NCBI RefSeq assembly: GCF_041821065.1
Contig: NZ_JBGUAX010000001.1
Coordinates: forward strand, 62,001 to 126,000
DNA length: 64,000 nucleotides
DNA from: Egicoccus sp. AB-alg2
GTDB taxonomy: Bacteria > Actinomycetota > Nitriliruptoria > Nitriliruptorales > Nitriliruptoraceae
Direction: 5' to 3'
The notes beneath the pieces are model-generated. The model ran no database searches. It was given only the letters and a program-made list of their open reading frames with translations, and was not told the origin of the DNA. Shown piece by piece: positions 8,955-17,803 of this stretch; position 1 is the first letter of the stretch; each line of letters begins with the position of its first letter. A program made the translations under genes and the position numbers.

Positions 8955-9107
8955 ATGCTGGAGAAACGCGAAGAGGGAGCGACTGCCGTCGAGTACTCCC
9001 TGATGGCGGGCCTCATCGCTCTCGCCATCATCGCCGCGGTCCGCTCCTTAGGAACGGCCGTGCTGGGCATCTTCGTAGATCTTTCGTCGCGGATGGGCTG
9101 GGGATGA
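8955..9107 (+). CDS. flp: Flp/Fap-type pilin 2
   Basis: The start chosen is ATG 8955 (MLEKREEG), giving a 50-residue pilin with a very short leader, then ATAVEYSLMAGLIALAIIAA. A 15-codon upstream extension has no pilin character. Its stop overlaps the TadE start (ATGA), so it is translationally linked to the minor pilin gene and may be a minor rather than the major subunit. Confidence 0.85.
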   Translation: MLEKREEGATAVEYSLMAGLIALAIIAAVRSLGTAVLGIFVDLSSRMGWG

Positions 9108-9490
9108 CATCGCGGGGAAGAAAGCACCGCAACGAGGGGGCCGCGGCCGTAGAGTTCGCGCTCGTACTGCTGCCCCTGCTGGCAATTGTGGCCGGCATCA
9201 TCGACTTCGGGTTGATGCTCAACGCCCAACTCAGCCTGACGCACGCCGCGCGTGAGGGCGTCAGGGTTCTCGCCATCGGCGACGGAGACGGGGCAGCCGC
9301 AGCGACGACAGCCTTCCAGCCATCGCCGGGCGCGACTGGATTCGCTGCCACGCCGACAGGGTGCCCGAACGCCGCTGGCCGAGCCGTGATGCAGACATCG
9401 GCAACCTACGAGTACTACTTCCTGCGGGTGTTCCTGCCCGAGGACGGACGACCCCTCCAAAGTCGGGCGGTAATGCGATGCAACGGCTGA
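9104..9490 (+). CDS. tadE: TadE-like minor pilin/pseudopilin
   Basis: A 128-residue protein with the TadE-like N-terminus NEGAAAVEFALVLLPLLAIV: a Gly cleavage site, Glu at +5, then one hydrophobic helix ending IIDFGLMLNAQLSLTHAARE, the usual TadE continuation. The C-terminal half carries two Cys and aromatic residues and should be extracytoplasmic. It overlaps the second pilin gene by four bases and the next gene by 13. Third-position GC is lower here than in flanking genes. Confidence 0.85.
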   Translation: MTSRGRKHRNEGAAAVEFALVLLPLLAIVAGIIDFGLMLNAQLSLTHAAREGVRVLAIGDGDGAAAATTAFQPSPGATGFAATPTGCPNAAGRAVMQTSATYEYYFLRVFLPEDGRPLQSRAVMRCNG

Positions 9491-10455
9491 ATCGAGACGA
9501 TGGCGCAGTGACGGTCATCGTCGCCCTCCTGATCGTCACGCTCCTCGGCGTTGCCGCAATCGCCATTGACGTCGGAAATCTGTTCTGGGAACGCCGCGCC
9601 CTTCAGAATGGCGCCGATGCCGCTGCACTTGCGGCCGCTCAGGATTTCGCGTCCGGTAATGGTGCAGCAGCAGCAGAGGTGGCTGCGCGTGACTTCGCCG
9701 ACAGCAACAACAGTCGTGGCGCTTGGGTCGAGTCCTTCACACAACCGACTTCCAACAGCGTCCGGGTGGTGACGCGCTCCGGCAACATCGATGGCGAAGT
9801 GCCACTCAACTCGATCCTCGCGCAGTTTCTTGGCAGGGAGACATACTTCGCTCGTGCCACTGCCACTGCGGCCTGGGGCGGCATGGGTGGTGGGTCCACG
9901 GTCCCGCTCGCCTTCTCCTGGTGTGAGTGGGATCGGTTCACCAACGGGCTCGGGATTGATGCATTGCCGACCGCCAACCTAACGGTATTCCACCACACAT
10001 CCTCCGCGTCGGATGAAAACGACTGCGATGGGCCCGCCGGTCAGGACTATCCCGGTGGCTTTGGCTGGTTGGACACCAATGGTTCCGGAACATGCACCGC
10101 CGATGTGATTCTGGGGCAGGTTGGAGGCGACACGGGCAACTCGCCTCCTGTGCCGGCAAGTTCGACGGGATGCACGAGCGCCTTCTTCGCGGGCTTGATC
10201 GGTCAGACAGTTCTCATGCCCGTATTCGGGGACGTTACGGGCACTGGTAGCAACGCCACGTACGACGTGTTGGGGTTCGCTGCCCTGGAGGTCACAGGCT
10301 TCAGGTTCGGCGGCTCGCTCACCGGTGGTGTGGTGCCCTGCGGCAACCCGAATCGCTGCATCAGTGGGCGATTCGTCGCCTACTACGACCTCGGCCAGGA
10401 ACCCGTGGAGGGTGCGCCGGACTACGGCGCTTACGTCATTGGTCTGACCGGTTAG
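9478..10455 (+). CDS. TadG-like pilus-assembly protein
   Basis: Starting at ATG 9478 gives 325 residues. The N-terminal DDGAVTVIVALLIVTLLGVA is a membrane anchor, followed by AIDVGNLFWERRALQNGADA and ALAAAQ, the TadG/putative Flp-assembly signature. The rest is a Ser/Thr/Gly-rich extracellular domain with several Cys (for example CGNPNRCIS). There is no vWA domain as in long TadG proteins; a separate vWA lies in the TadB fusion downstream. Codon use is clearly less GC-rich than in neighbouring genes. Confidence 0.85.
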   Translation: MQRLNRDDGAVTVIVALLIVTLLGVAAIAIDVGNLFWERRALQNGADAAALAAAQDFASGNGAAAAEVAARDFADSNNSRGAWVESFTQPTSNSVRVVTRSGNIDGEVPLNSILAQFLGRETYFARATATAAWGGMGGGSTVPLAFSWCEWDRFTNGLGIDALPTANLTVFHHTSSASDENDCDGPAGQDYPGGFGWLDTNGSGTCTADVILGQVGGDTGNSPPVPASSTGCTSAFFAGLIGQTVLMPVFGDVTGTGSNATYDVLGFAALEVTGFRFGGSLTGGVVPCGNPNRCISGRFVAYYDLGQEPVEGAPDYGAYVIGLTG

Positions 10456-10465
10456 GAGTATCACC

Positions 10466-11278
10466 ATGGTTCGCAAGGTCTTGGGTGTAGTAGGGGCCGT
10501 GCTGCTCGCGTTGATCGGCACTGGGCTTCTGGTGGCATACGTGCGGGGGGCCGAGGACCGAGCACTCGCCGGGGAGGAGGTCGTCGAAGTTCTGGTCGTC
10601 CGCGAGGACGTGCCGAGGGGCACCGAGGCCGAGGCACTCGGCGACTACGTCGCGGTGGAGCGTGTCCCGAAGAAGGTTCGCGCTATCGGTGGCATCGACG
10701 ACCTCGATGCCCTCAACGGGCAGGTCGCGGCCGTGGACCTCGTGGCCGGCGAGCAGCTGGTGCGGCCGCGCTTCGTCACGCCGGCGCAACTCGAGGAGGA
10801 ATCGCAGATCGAGGTGCCCGAGGGGCTGCAGGAAGTGACGCTGTCCCTCGAACCGCACCGAGCCATGGGCGGGAAGGTGAAGCCCGGGGACACCGTCGGG
10901 ATCTTCGCCTCCTTCGACCTGAACGACAAACGTGAAGACGAGCAGATCGCGGAGGCGGAGAACGAGGACTACCGCCAGCGTCTCAGCGAGACCTCCAAGA
11001 TGATCCTGCACAAGCTGCTGGTCACGAGCGTGCAATGGGAGCAGGTCCCGCAGACGCCCGACAACACCGGTGACGAGGCTTCCTCGGGGGCGTCGGGTGG
11101 GCGGATCGAGCTCGCTCCCACCGGCAACCTTCTCGTGACCTTCGCCGTCAGCGTCGAGCAGGCCGAGCGAATGATCTTCACCGCCGAGCACGGCACCGTC
11201 TGGCTGTCGGCCGAACCGGAGACCGCCGACGAGGACGGCAGCGTCCTGCGGACGCCGGGGAACATCTACAATGACTGA
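10466..11278 (+). CDS. cpaB: Flp pilus assembly protein CpaB/RcpC
   Basis: A 270-residue protein with one N-terminal membrane helix and then a SAF-like domain (VLVVREDVPRGTEAEALGDY; AVDLVAGEQLVRPRFV), followed by the RcpC/CpaB domain (GLQEVTLSLEPHRAMGGKV, KPGDTVGIFASF). CpaB proteins are periplasmic or cell-wall-side parts of the Tad channel that may bind glycan. An AGGAG site lies before the ATG, and the end overlaps the CpaE gene by eight bases. Confidence 0.9.
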   Translation: MVRKVLGVVGAVLLALIGTGLLVAYVRGAEDRALAGEEVVEVLVVREDVPRGTEAEALGDYVAVERVPKKVRAIGGIDDLDALNGQVAAVDLVAGEQLVRPRFVTPAQLEEESQIEVPEGLQEVTLSLEPHRAMGGKVKPGDTVGIFASFDLNDKREDEQIAEAENEDYRQRLSETSKMILHKLLVTSVQWEQVPQTPDNTGDEASSGASGGRIELAPTGNLLVTFAVSVEQAERMIFTAEHGTVWLSAEPETADEDGSVLRTPGNIYND

Positions 11279-12467
11279 CCTGCGCATCCTCCTCGCCACC
11301 CCCCACGCCGGCTATGAGCAGCGCGTCCGGCAGGCCTTCGGTGGACTTCTAAACGGCGACCTGCGCCGCTGGGACGCGGCGCTCGGGGCCGTCAGTCCCG
11401 ACGGGCTGCTCCGGCAACTCAGCGACGCGCAGCCTGATGTCGTCGCCATCGGTCCGGGGCTCGACCTTGACACCGCACTGGCGATGGCGGCTCAGCTTGA
11501 GCAGGACCGCCCGGAGATCAGTGTCCTGCTCATCAGCGAGACCGAGCCGGCACTGTGGGAGCGGGCAATGCGGGCCGGCATCCGCGACGTCCTCGACCCC
11601 AGCGCCGTCGACGCCGATGTACGCGCCGCGTTCGATCGCGCCTTGCACGTCGCCGAGGGACGCCGCCGCAACCTCGTCGGCGTGCCGGACGCCGCGCCTT
11701 CGGGCCGAATCATCACCGTGTTGTCCCCGAAGGGCGGTTCGGGCAAGACGACCCTTGCCAGCAACCTGGCGGTCGGGCTGGCACTGGCCGAGCCCAACAA
11801 GGTGGCGATCGTCGACCTCGACCTGCAGTTCGGTGACGTCAGCAGCGCGCTGCGCATGAATCCGGAAACCAGCATCGTCGACGCCGTGCGCGCCCCTGGG
11901 CACCAGGACGCGATGACCCTGAAGACGTTCCTGACGGCCCACCCGTCAGGCCTCTGGGCTCTGTGTGGTCCCGACGCCCCGGCCGAGGGCGAACTGGTGA
12001 CCGCAGAGCAGGCCAAGGCCGTCGTCCAGACGCTGGCCGGCGAGTTCCGCTACGTCGTGGTCGACACCTGCGCAGGTCTGACGGAGCACACCCTCTCGGT
12101 TCTGGAGGTCTCGACCGACCTGATCCTGATGTGCGCGATGGATGTGCTGAGCGTCCGCAGCCTCCGCAAGGAGGTGGACGCGCTGGAGCAACTCGGGATG
12201 ACGCACCAGCGCCGCCACTTCGTCATCAACCGCGCCGATTCCAAGGTCGGCCTGGACATCAAGGACGTCGAGGCCACCGTCGGCCAGCCGGTGGACGTGG
12301 CCGTGTCGAGTTCGCGGGTCGTGCCGCTGTCGATGAACCAGGGCAGCCCCGTGGTCGAGTCCGAGCCGCGCTCGCAGGTGGCCAAGCAGTTCACCAGCCT
12401 GGTCCACAAGTTCGCCGAACAGCCGCAGCAGAGCGGCTTCTCCCTTCTGCGCAGGAGCGGACGATGA
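11271..12467 (+). CDS. cpaE: CpaE/TadZ-like pilus localisation ATPase
   Basis: The 398-residue protein has a receiver-like N-terminal domain of about 130 residues and a MinD/ParA-type ATPase domain. The deviant Walker A reads SPKGGSGKTTLASNLA near residue 150; Walker B-like VAIVDLDLQFGDVSSAL and VVVDTCAGL follow. CpaE/TadZ proteins place the Tad secretion complex at a cell site. The gene overlaps both neighbours, as expected within a tightly coupled operon. Confidence 0.92.
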   Translation: MTDLRILLATPHAGYEQRVRQAFGGLLNGDLRRWDAALGAVSPDGLLRQLSDAQPDVVAIGPGLDLDTALAMAAQLEQDRPEISVLLISETEPALWERAMRAGIRDVLDPSAVDADVRAAFDRALHVAEGRRRNLVGVPDAAPSGRIITVLSPKGGSGKTTLASNLAVGLALAEPNKVAIVDLDLQFGDVSSALRMNPETSIVDAVRAPGHQDAMTLKTFLTAHPSGLWALCGPDAPAEGELVTAEQAKAVVQTLAGEFRYVVVDTCAGLTEHTLSVLEVSTDLILMCAMDVLSVRSLRKEVDALEQLGMTHQRRHFVINRADSKVGLDIKDVEATVGQPVDVAVSSSRVVPLSMNQGSPVVESEPRSQVAKQFTSLVHKFAEQPQQSGFSLLRRSGR

Positions 12468-13906
12468 AGCTCAGCCAGCGACTCAACGGCGCCGGCGCGC
12501 CGGACTCGCCCGCCGGCGCCGGCGCGGCTGCCGTGTCCGCGCCGACGGTTCCGCCCCCGCCGTCACTCCCGAAGCCCGAGGTGACGCCGAAGGTCGACCC
12601 GCTCCTGCAGATCAAGCAACGAGCGCAGCAGGCCCTGTTCGCTCGCCTGGGCTCACGGCTCTACGACTCCTCGCTCAGCGACGAGCAGCTGCAGGCGTTC
12701 GTCCGTCAGGAACTCGGCGAGATCATCGACGGCGAGCGGATCCCGCTGACCGCCGAGGAGCGGCAGCGACTGACGGCCGACGTCAGCAACGACGTCCTGG
12801 GCTACGGCCCGATCCAGCCGTTCCTCGACGACGAGACTGTCACCGAGGTGATGGTCAACGGCGCTGAGAACATCTACGTCGAGCGCACCGGTCACGTGCA
12901 ACGCACAGAGGCCCGGTTCGTGACCGAGGACCACCTGCGCCGCATCATCGAACGGATCGTTTCCCAGGTCGGACGCCGCATCGACGAATCGTCGCCGATG
13001 GTGGACGCTCGACTTCCCGACGGGTCGCGCGTCAACGCGATCGTGCCGCCGCTGGCCGTCGACGGGCCGTCGCTCACGATCCGCAAGTTCGCCAAGGACC
13101 CCTACGGCATCGATGACCTGATCAGCTTCGGGACAATGACCGGCCCGCTGGCACAGCTGCTGGACGCCGTCGTGCGAGGTCGCCTCAACGTGCTGGTCTC
13201 CGGCGGTACCGGTACCGGCAAGACGACGCTACTGAACGTGCTGTCCTCGTTCATCCCGGAGGAGGAGCGGATCGTCACCATCGAGGACGCGGTCGAACTG
13301 CAACTGCACCAGGAGCACGTCGTCCGTCTCGAATCGCGCCCGCCCAATATCGAGGGCAAGGGCCAGATCACCATCCGTGACCTGGTCCGCAACTCCCTGC
13401 GCATGCGGCCGGATCGGATCATCGTCGGTGAGACGCGTGGTGGTGAGGCACTGGACATGCTCCAGGCCATGAACACCGGCCACGATGGCTCGCTGTCCAC
13501 CGTTCACGCCAACTCGCCGCGTGACGCGATCTCCCGACTGGAGACGATGGTGCTGATGGCCGGCGTCGACCTGCCGGTGCGGGCCATCCGGGAACAGGTC
13601 GCGTCGGCCATCGACCTGATCGTGCAGATCAGCCGGCTTCGTGACGGCAGCCGCCGCATCACCCACGTCACCGAGGTGCACGGCATGGAGGGCCAGGTCG
13701 TCACTCTCCAGGACGTGTTCGTGTTCGACTACGGCGCCGGCATCGACGAGGACGGACGCTTCCGCGGCACCCAGCGGCCGACCGGGATCCGTCCACGCTT
13801 CACAGAGACGCTGGAGCAGTTCGGGATACCGATCCCGGCGCTGGTGTTCGGGGCGCCGATCGACGCCGACGGCCCGTTCAGCACCCATGGCGTGGTGGGA
13901 CGATGA
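12464..13906 (+). CDS. cpaF: CpaF/TadA secretion ATPase
   Basis: A 480-residue PilT/VirB11-type hexameric ATPase that powers Flp pilus extension and retraction. The Walker [20 protein letters not shown] is at about residue 246, with an Asp box ([20 protein letters not shown]), Walker B ([20 protein letters not shown]) and His box ([14 protein letters not shown]). A Pro/Ala-rich N-terminal linker of about 45 residues precedes the conserved N-domain. The start at 12464 overlaps the CpaE stop (ATGA). Confidence 0.95.
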   Translation: MKLSQRLNGAGAPDSPAGAGAAAVSAPTVPPPPSLPKPEVTPKVDPLLQIKQRAQQALFARLGSRLYDSSLSDEQLQAFVRQELGEIIDGERIPLTAEERQRLTADVSNDVLGYGPIQPFLDDETVTEVMVNGAENIYVERTGHVQRTEARFVTEDHLRRIIERIVSQVGRRIDESSPMVDARLPDGSRVNAIVPPLAVDGPSLTIRKFAKDPYGIDDLISFGTMTGPLAQLLDAVVRGRLNVLVSGGTGTGKTTLLNVLSSFIPEEERIVTIEDAVELQLHQEHVVRLESRPPNIEGKGQITIRDLVRNSLRMRPDRIIVGETRGGEALDMLQAMNTGHDGSLSTVHANSPRDAISRLETMVLMAGVDLPVRAIREQVASAIDLIVQISRLRDGSRRITHVTEVHGMEGQVVTLQDVFVFDYGAGIDEDGRFRGTQRPTGIRPRFTETLEQFGIPIPALVFGAPIDADGPFSTHGVVGR

Positions 13907-15801
13907 GACGCCCGCTCGGCTTCCTCGGCGCGCTGCTCGCGTTGATGTCACTGCCCGCATCGTTGGCTGGGGCACAGGAGTCGGCCACCATCCGGATCGG
14001 GGACGTCGGCCTCGACGCCTTCCCAGATGTGCGGGTAGAGGTCGCCGTCCCCGTTTCCGCTGGGGCGGAGGGGCTCGAGGACGCCTTCACCGTCCGGGAA
14101 GAAGGTGAAGCTCGCGAGGTCCTCGGCGTCCGTCAGGCCTCGAGCTCTGACCTGCAGGTCGCCCTGGTCATCGACACCAGCGGCAGCATGGGCATCGACG
14201 CGATGAACGAGGCCAAGGAGGCCGCGACCTCGTTCCTCGACCAGTTGCCGGAAGCCGCGAAGGTCGCCGTGCTGAGCTACGCCTCCGAGGTGACGCTGCA
14301 CACCGACTTTGAGGCGACGCACGACGAGCACGACGCGGCCATCGACGCGCTCGTCGCCAACGGCAACACCGCCATGTACGACGGCGTCCTTGCGGCCATC
14401 GACGCGTTCCCAGAGCCCGTTGCGGAGACCAAGCAGGCGGTAGTGCTGCTCACCGACGGTGCCGACACGGTCAGTGAAGCGGGACTGGACGCCGTCACGG
14501 CGGCGCTCGAGGCGGGTGGCGTCACGCTGCGTGGCATCGCCTACAAGACCGAGGATGCCGACGACACGTCGATCGCCGCCATGGCGGAAGCGTCGCAAGG
14601 CAGCTGGGCAGAGGCCGACGACCAGGAAGCGTTGAACTCCATCTACGACGCGCTCGCCGCCGAGCTGACCAACCGCTACCTCGTGGACTACCGCTCGGAC
14701 AGCGCCGGCGACACGGAGATCGCGGTCGAGTTGGCGTTGGGCGGCCAGAGAGCCGTCGACCGTCGGACGATCGAGCTGCCAGCCCTGCCCGCTCCGGTCG
14801 AAGAGGAGTCAGAGGTCGCGGTCGCTGAGCCCGCTGTGCCGTCCGTCGTGATACCAGACATCGACGCCCGACCGCTGCTGTACAGCGGTGCAGTGCTCTG
14901 GTTCGTCGCGCTCGCCGTCATCCTGGCCACCGTGCTGGCGCCGCGGGAGCGTCGTGCGCAACTGTGGGGGGCCGCTCGCCGAGCGCGCGGCGGCAGCGGT
15001 CGGGAGTTCGCGAACCGCGCCGCGATGCTGGCCGAGCGCAGCCTCGAACGACGCGGATATCAGTCCGGACTGAACGCAGCACTCGAGCGGGCTGGCATAG
15101 ATCTCCGCCCCGGCGAGTTCATCGTCCTGACATTCAGCGTCATGGTGACCGCCGGAGCGGTCGGTTGGCACCTTGACGGCCTGCCGGTCGGTGCGCTCAT
15201 GGCCCTCGCTGCGGCCGTTGGTGCGCGTCTCGTGGTTTCGGCGAAGACATCGCGACGTCAGGCGAAATTCGCCGATCAACTCGGGGACACCCTCCAGTTG
15301 CTGTCGGGCAGTCTGCGAGCCGGCTACAGCTTCCTCCAAGCAGTCGATGCGGTCGCCCGGGAGGCCGACTCCCCTTCCTCACAGGAGTTTTCACGACTGG
15401 TGGTGGAAAACCGTCTCGGACGCGATTTCACCGATGCACTGCACGCAATGGCCGGACGTATGCAGTCCGAGGACTTCGAGTGGGTCGTACAGGCCATCGA
15501 GATTCATCGTGAGGTCGGTGGCGATTTGGCCGAAGTACTCGACACGGTGGCTGGAACGATTCGGGAGCGCAACCAAATCCGTCGCCAGGTCAAGGCGCTC
15601 AGCGCCGAGGGCCGGTTGTCAGCGTGGGTGCTAGCGCTTCTTCCTGTAGCCGTGGGATTCATGATCTACCTCACGAACCGCCCTTATATCGCCGAGTTGA
15701 CGAACGGTGGGCTGCTCGGTTGGGGGCTCCTGGGCACAGCGGCAGTCCTAATGACTGCCGGCATCTTCTGGTTGCGAAGCGTCGTTAAGCTTGAGTTCTA
15801 G
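13903..15801 (+). CDS. Fusion of an exported vWA domain with TadB
   Basis: This 632-residue protein joins two parts. Residues 1-25 are a signal peptide. Residues about 86-260 form a von Willebrand A domain with the MIDAS motif DTSGS at 91-95 and LLTDGADTVS further on. A Pro/Glu-rich linker and a membrane helix (about 325-345) follow. From about residue 365 the protein is a TadB-type T2SSF subunit with its F domain (LGDTLQLLSGSLRAGYSFLQ) and C-terminal helices ending VVKLEF. TadB normally stands alone, so this links a metal-dependent adhesion fold outside the membrane to the inner-membrane motor platform. It overlaps the CpaF stop by four bases and is followed by TadC. Confidence 0.9.
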   Translation: MRRPLGFLGALLALMSLPASLAGAQESATIRIGDVGLDAFPDVRVEVAVPVSAGAEGLEDAFTVREEGEAREVLGVRQASSSDLQVALVIDTSGSMGIDAMNEAKEAATSFLDQLPEAAKVAVLSYASEVTLHTDFEATHDEHDAAIDALVANGNTAMYDGVLAAIDAFPEPVAETKQAVVLLTDGADTVSEAGLDAVTAALEAGGVTLRGIAYKTEDADDTSIAAMAEASQGSWAEADDQEALNSIYDALAAELTNRYLVDYRSDSAGDTEIAVELALGGQRAVDRRTIELPALPAPVEEESEVAVAEPAVPSVVIPDIDARPLLYSGAVLWFVALAVILATVLAPRERRAQLWGAARRARGGSGREFANRAAMLAERSLERRGYQSGLNAALERAGIDLRPGEFIVLTFSVMVTAGAVGWHLDGLPVGALMALAAAVGARLVVSAKTSRRQAKFADQLGDTLQLLSGSLRAGYSFLQAVDAVAREADSPSSQEFSRLVVENRLGRDFTDALHAMAGRMQSEDFEWVVQAIEIHREVGGDLAEVLDTVAGTIRERNQIRRQVKALSAEGRLSAWVLALLPVAVGFMIYLTNRPYIAELTNGGLLGWGLLGTAAVLMTAGIFWLRSVVKLEF

Positions 15802-15810
15802 GAGCAGGTC

Positions 15811-16734
15811 ATGCCACTCACGGTCTACCTCTCGGCAGCGGCGATCGCACTGTCCGTGCCGCTGCTCTGGTGGTCGGTAGCCGGCGCGCGCGCGAACAAG
15901 TTGGTCGACCGCAGCGTGCTGATGGGTGGCTCCACCGATCTGCGCGCCGCCGTGCTGCAACAGTCCGCGCAGGTGCGTGCGCAGCCCCTGATGGGCGGCC
16001 TTGCCCGGTTCGCACGCCGACTCACACCCGTCGGTTGGTTCGAATCCCTCGAACACCGCTTGATGCTGGCAGGACGACCTGTCGAATGGACGATCGAGCG
16101 TGTGCTCGTTGCGAAAATCGTCCTCGGAGCGGTGGGCCTTCTGCTGGGCTTCTGGCTCTTCGCTGGCAACAGGACTCTATTGTGGCTGCTGTTGTGGGGC
16201 GGGTTGGTAGCGCTAGGCTATTTCACGCCGGACCTGTTGCTCCACAGCCGTGGGATGGAACGCCGAGACGCCATCGCGCGAGCGCTTCCCGACACGCTGG
16301 ATCAGATGACGATCGCCGTAGAGGCTGGACTCGGCTTCGAGGCAGCAATGGCGCGTGCCGGCCGGACAGGTCAAGGGCCGTTGGCCGAGGAATTGGTGCG
16401 CACACTGCAGGAGGTGCAGATCGGCGTGCCGCGGGCCAAAGCGCTGCGCAACCTCGCCGACCGCACCGAGCAAGCAGACCTGCGCCACTTCGTGCTGGCG
16501 GTCGTCCAGGCCGAGTCGTACGGCATCCCGGTGGCCGACGTACTGCGCACGCAGGCGGCCGAGCAGCGGGTCAAGCGCCGCCAGCGCGCCGAAGAACGGG
16601 CGATGAAGATTCCGGTGAAGATCATCTTTCCGCTGATCCTCTGCATCCTGCCGACGCTGTTCATCGTGATCCTCGGCCCAGCGGCCATCCAGATGAGTCG
16701 GACACTGTTCGGCGAGGGCGGCGCCTTCTCCTAG
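15811..16734 (+). CDS. tadC: TadC-like type II secretion F protein
   Basis: A 307-residue inner-membrane protein with helices near the N-terminus, two in the middle and one at the C-terminus. Its T2SSF domain reads LPDTLDQMTIAVEAGLGFEA with RAKALRNLADRTEQADLRHF downstream. TadC pairs with TadB as the platform on which the CpaF ATPase acts. A GGAGCAGGTC site precedes the ATG, nine bases after the vWA-TadB stop. Confidence 0.92.
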   Translation: MPLTVYLSAAAIALSVPLLWWSVAGARANKLVDRSVLMGGSTDLRAAVLQQSAQVRAQPLMGGLARFARRLTPVGWFESLEHRLMLAGRPVEWTIERVLVAKIVLGAVGLLLGFWLFAGNRTLLWLLLWGGLVALGYFTPDLLLHSRGMERRDAIARALPDTLDQMTIAVEAGLGFEAAMARAGRTGQGPLAEELVRTLQEVQIGVPRAKALRNLADRTEQADLRHFVLAVVQAESYGIPVADVLRTQAAEQRVKRRQRAEERAMKIPVKIIFPLILCILPTLFIVILGPAAIQMSRTLFGEGGAFS

Positions 16735-16751
16735 CACCGCAGGGGGACATG

Positions 16752-17780
16752 ATGACCCTTTTGCCCGAGCCAGTCGTCGGAACGCTGACCGACGGGCTGG
16801 TGCGCTCCGTCCGCGAGGCGGCGCACGATGCGCTGTCCGTCGCGCCCGGCCCCGGCCAGCGGCACGCCACGCCGACCCGCACGGGTTTCGACGTCCTCGA
16901 CCGCGTCCTCGGTGGTGGGCTGCGCCCGACGGATCTCGCGCTGTTGGGTGGCTCGCCGGGTGTGGGCAAGACGGTCGCCGCCCTGCAGATGGCCCGCCGG
17001 GCCGCGCTCGACGGACGCACGTGCGTGTACGTCTCGTTCGAGCACGACCAGGCCACGATGCTCGGCAGACTGCTCGCGCTGGAAGTGGCGGAGATCGCCG
17101 ACGCCGACCACGCCGTCGACAGCGACCGGCTGGCACGCGTGCTGATCGACGCCACCGCAGGCTTCCGGTCGCTCAGGGACGTCATCACGTCGGAACCGAT
17201 CGCCGCGAAGGCGTTCTCACGCCTCGACCTCTACAGCGATCGTCTGCTCCTCGTGCGGGGCAGCGGCAGCGAGACGGACGTCACGGCGATCGAAGCCATC
17301 CTCGACCGCCACGCCGACGCCGGTGACCTCCTCGTCGTCGACTACCTGCAGCGGGTCGCGACGCCGTCGCCCGTGGCCGACGAGCACGAACACGTCACGC
17401 TCGTGACACAGGCACTGAAGGACCTCGCCATGCGCCGCCGGATGGCCGTGATGGCGCTGGTCGCGGCCGACTGGGACGGGTTGCGCTCGGGACGCCTGCG
17501 ATTGCACCACCTGCGTGGCTCGTCCGCGCTCGCGTACGAGTGCGATGTCGCGGTCCTGCTCAACGACAAGCACCACGCCGTGGCCAAGGCCCACCTGGCG
17601 TACGACCCGCTGCGGGCCGAGACGTTCCACCACTACGTGGTGTTCAGCGTGGAGAAGAACCGCGGCGGGCCGGCCATGGTGGACCTGGAGTTCCGCAAGG
17701 ACTTCTTGCACTACCGCTTCGACACAGCAGGGGAGTACCTGCGGGAGAGGCTTGTCGACGACCGTCTGGCGGGGGAGTGA
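16752..17780 (+). CDS. DnaB-like RecA-fold ATPase at the end of the Tad operon
   Basis: A protein of 342 residues (an adjacent ATG at 16749 would add one; AGGGGG fits 16752 better). It has Walker A GGSPGVGKTVAALQMARRA (residues 66-74 core), FEHDQ, Walker B DLLVVDYLQRV, and a DnaB-type C-terminal block LHHLRGSSALAYECDVAVLL. This is the helicase-type core of DnaB without its N-terminal primase-interaction domain, so it is unlikely to be the replicative helicase. It directly follows TadC on the same strand, 17 bases away. A role in pilus regulation or assembly is inferred only from position; KaiC/RadA-like signalling ATPases are an alternative reading. Confidence 0.8.
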   Translation: MTLLPEPVVGTLTDGLVRSVREAAHDALSVAPGPGQRHATPTRTGFDVLDRVLGGGLRPTDLALLGGSPGVGKTVAALQMARRAALDGRTCVYVSFEHDQATMLGRLLALEVAEIADADHAVDSDRLARVLIDATAGFRSLRDVITSEPIAAKAFSRLDLYSDRLLLVRGSGSETDVTAIEAILDRHADAGDLLVVDYLQRVATPSPVADEHEHVTLVTQALKDLAMRRRMAVMALVAADWDGLRSGRLRLHHLRGSSALAYECDVAVLLNDKHHAVAKAHLAYDPLRAETFHHYVVFSVEKNRGGPAMVDLEFRKDFLHYRFDTAGEYLRERLVDDRLAGE

Positions 17781-17803
17781 CCGCCCGGAGGATCGACGGG
17801 GGA

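Noticed and set aside
16030-16060. GGTTCGAATCC, similar to a tRNA T-loop
   Set aside because: It lies inside the tadC coding sequence (GWFESLEHR) and no cloverleaf can be drawn around it.
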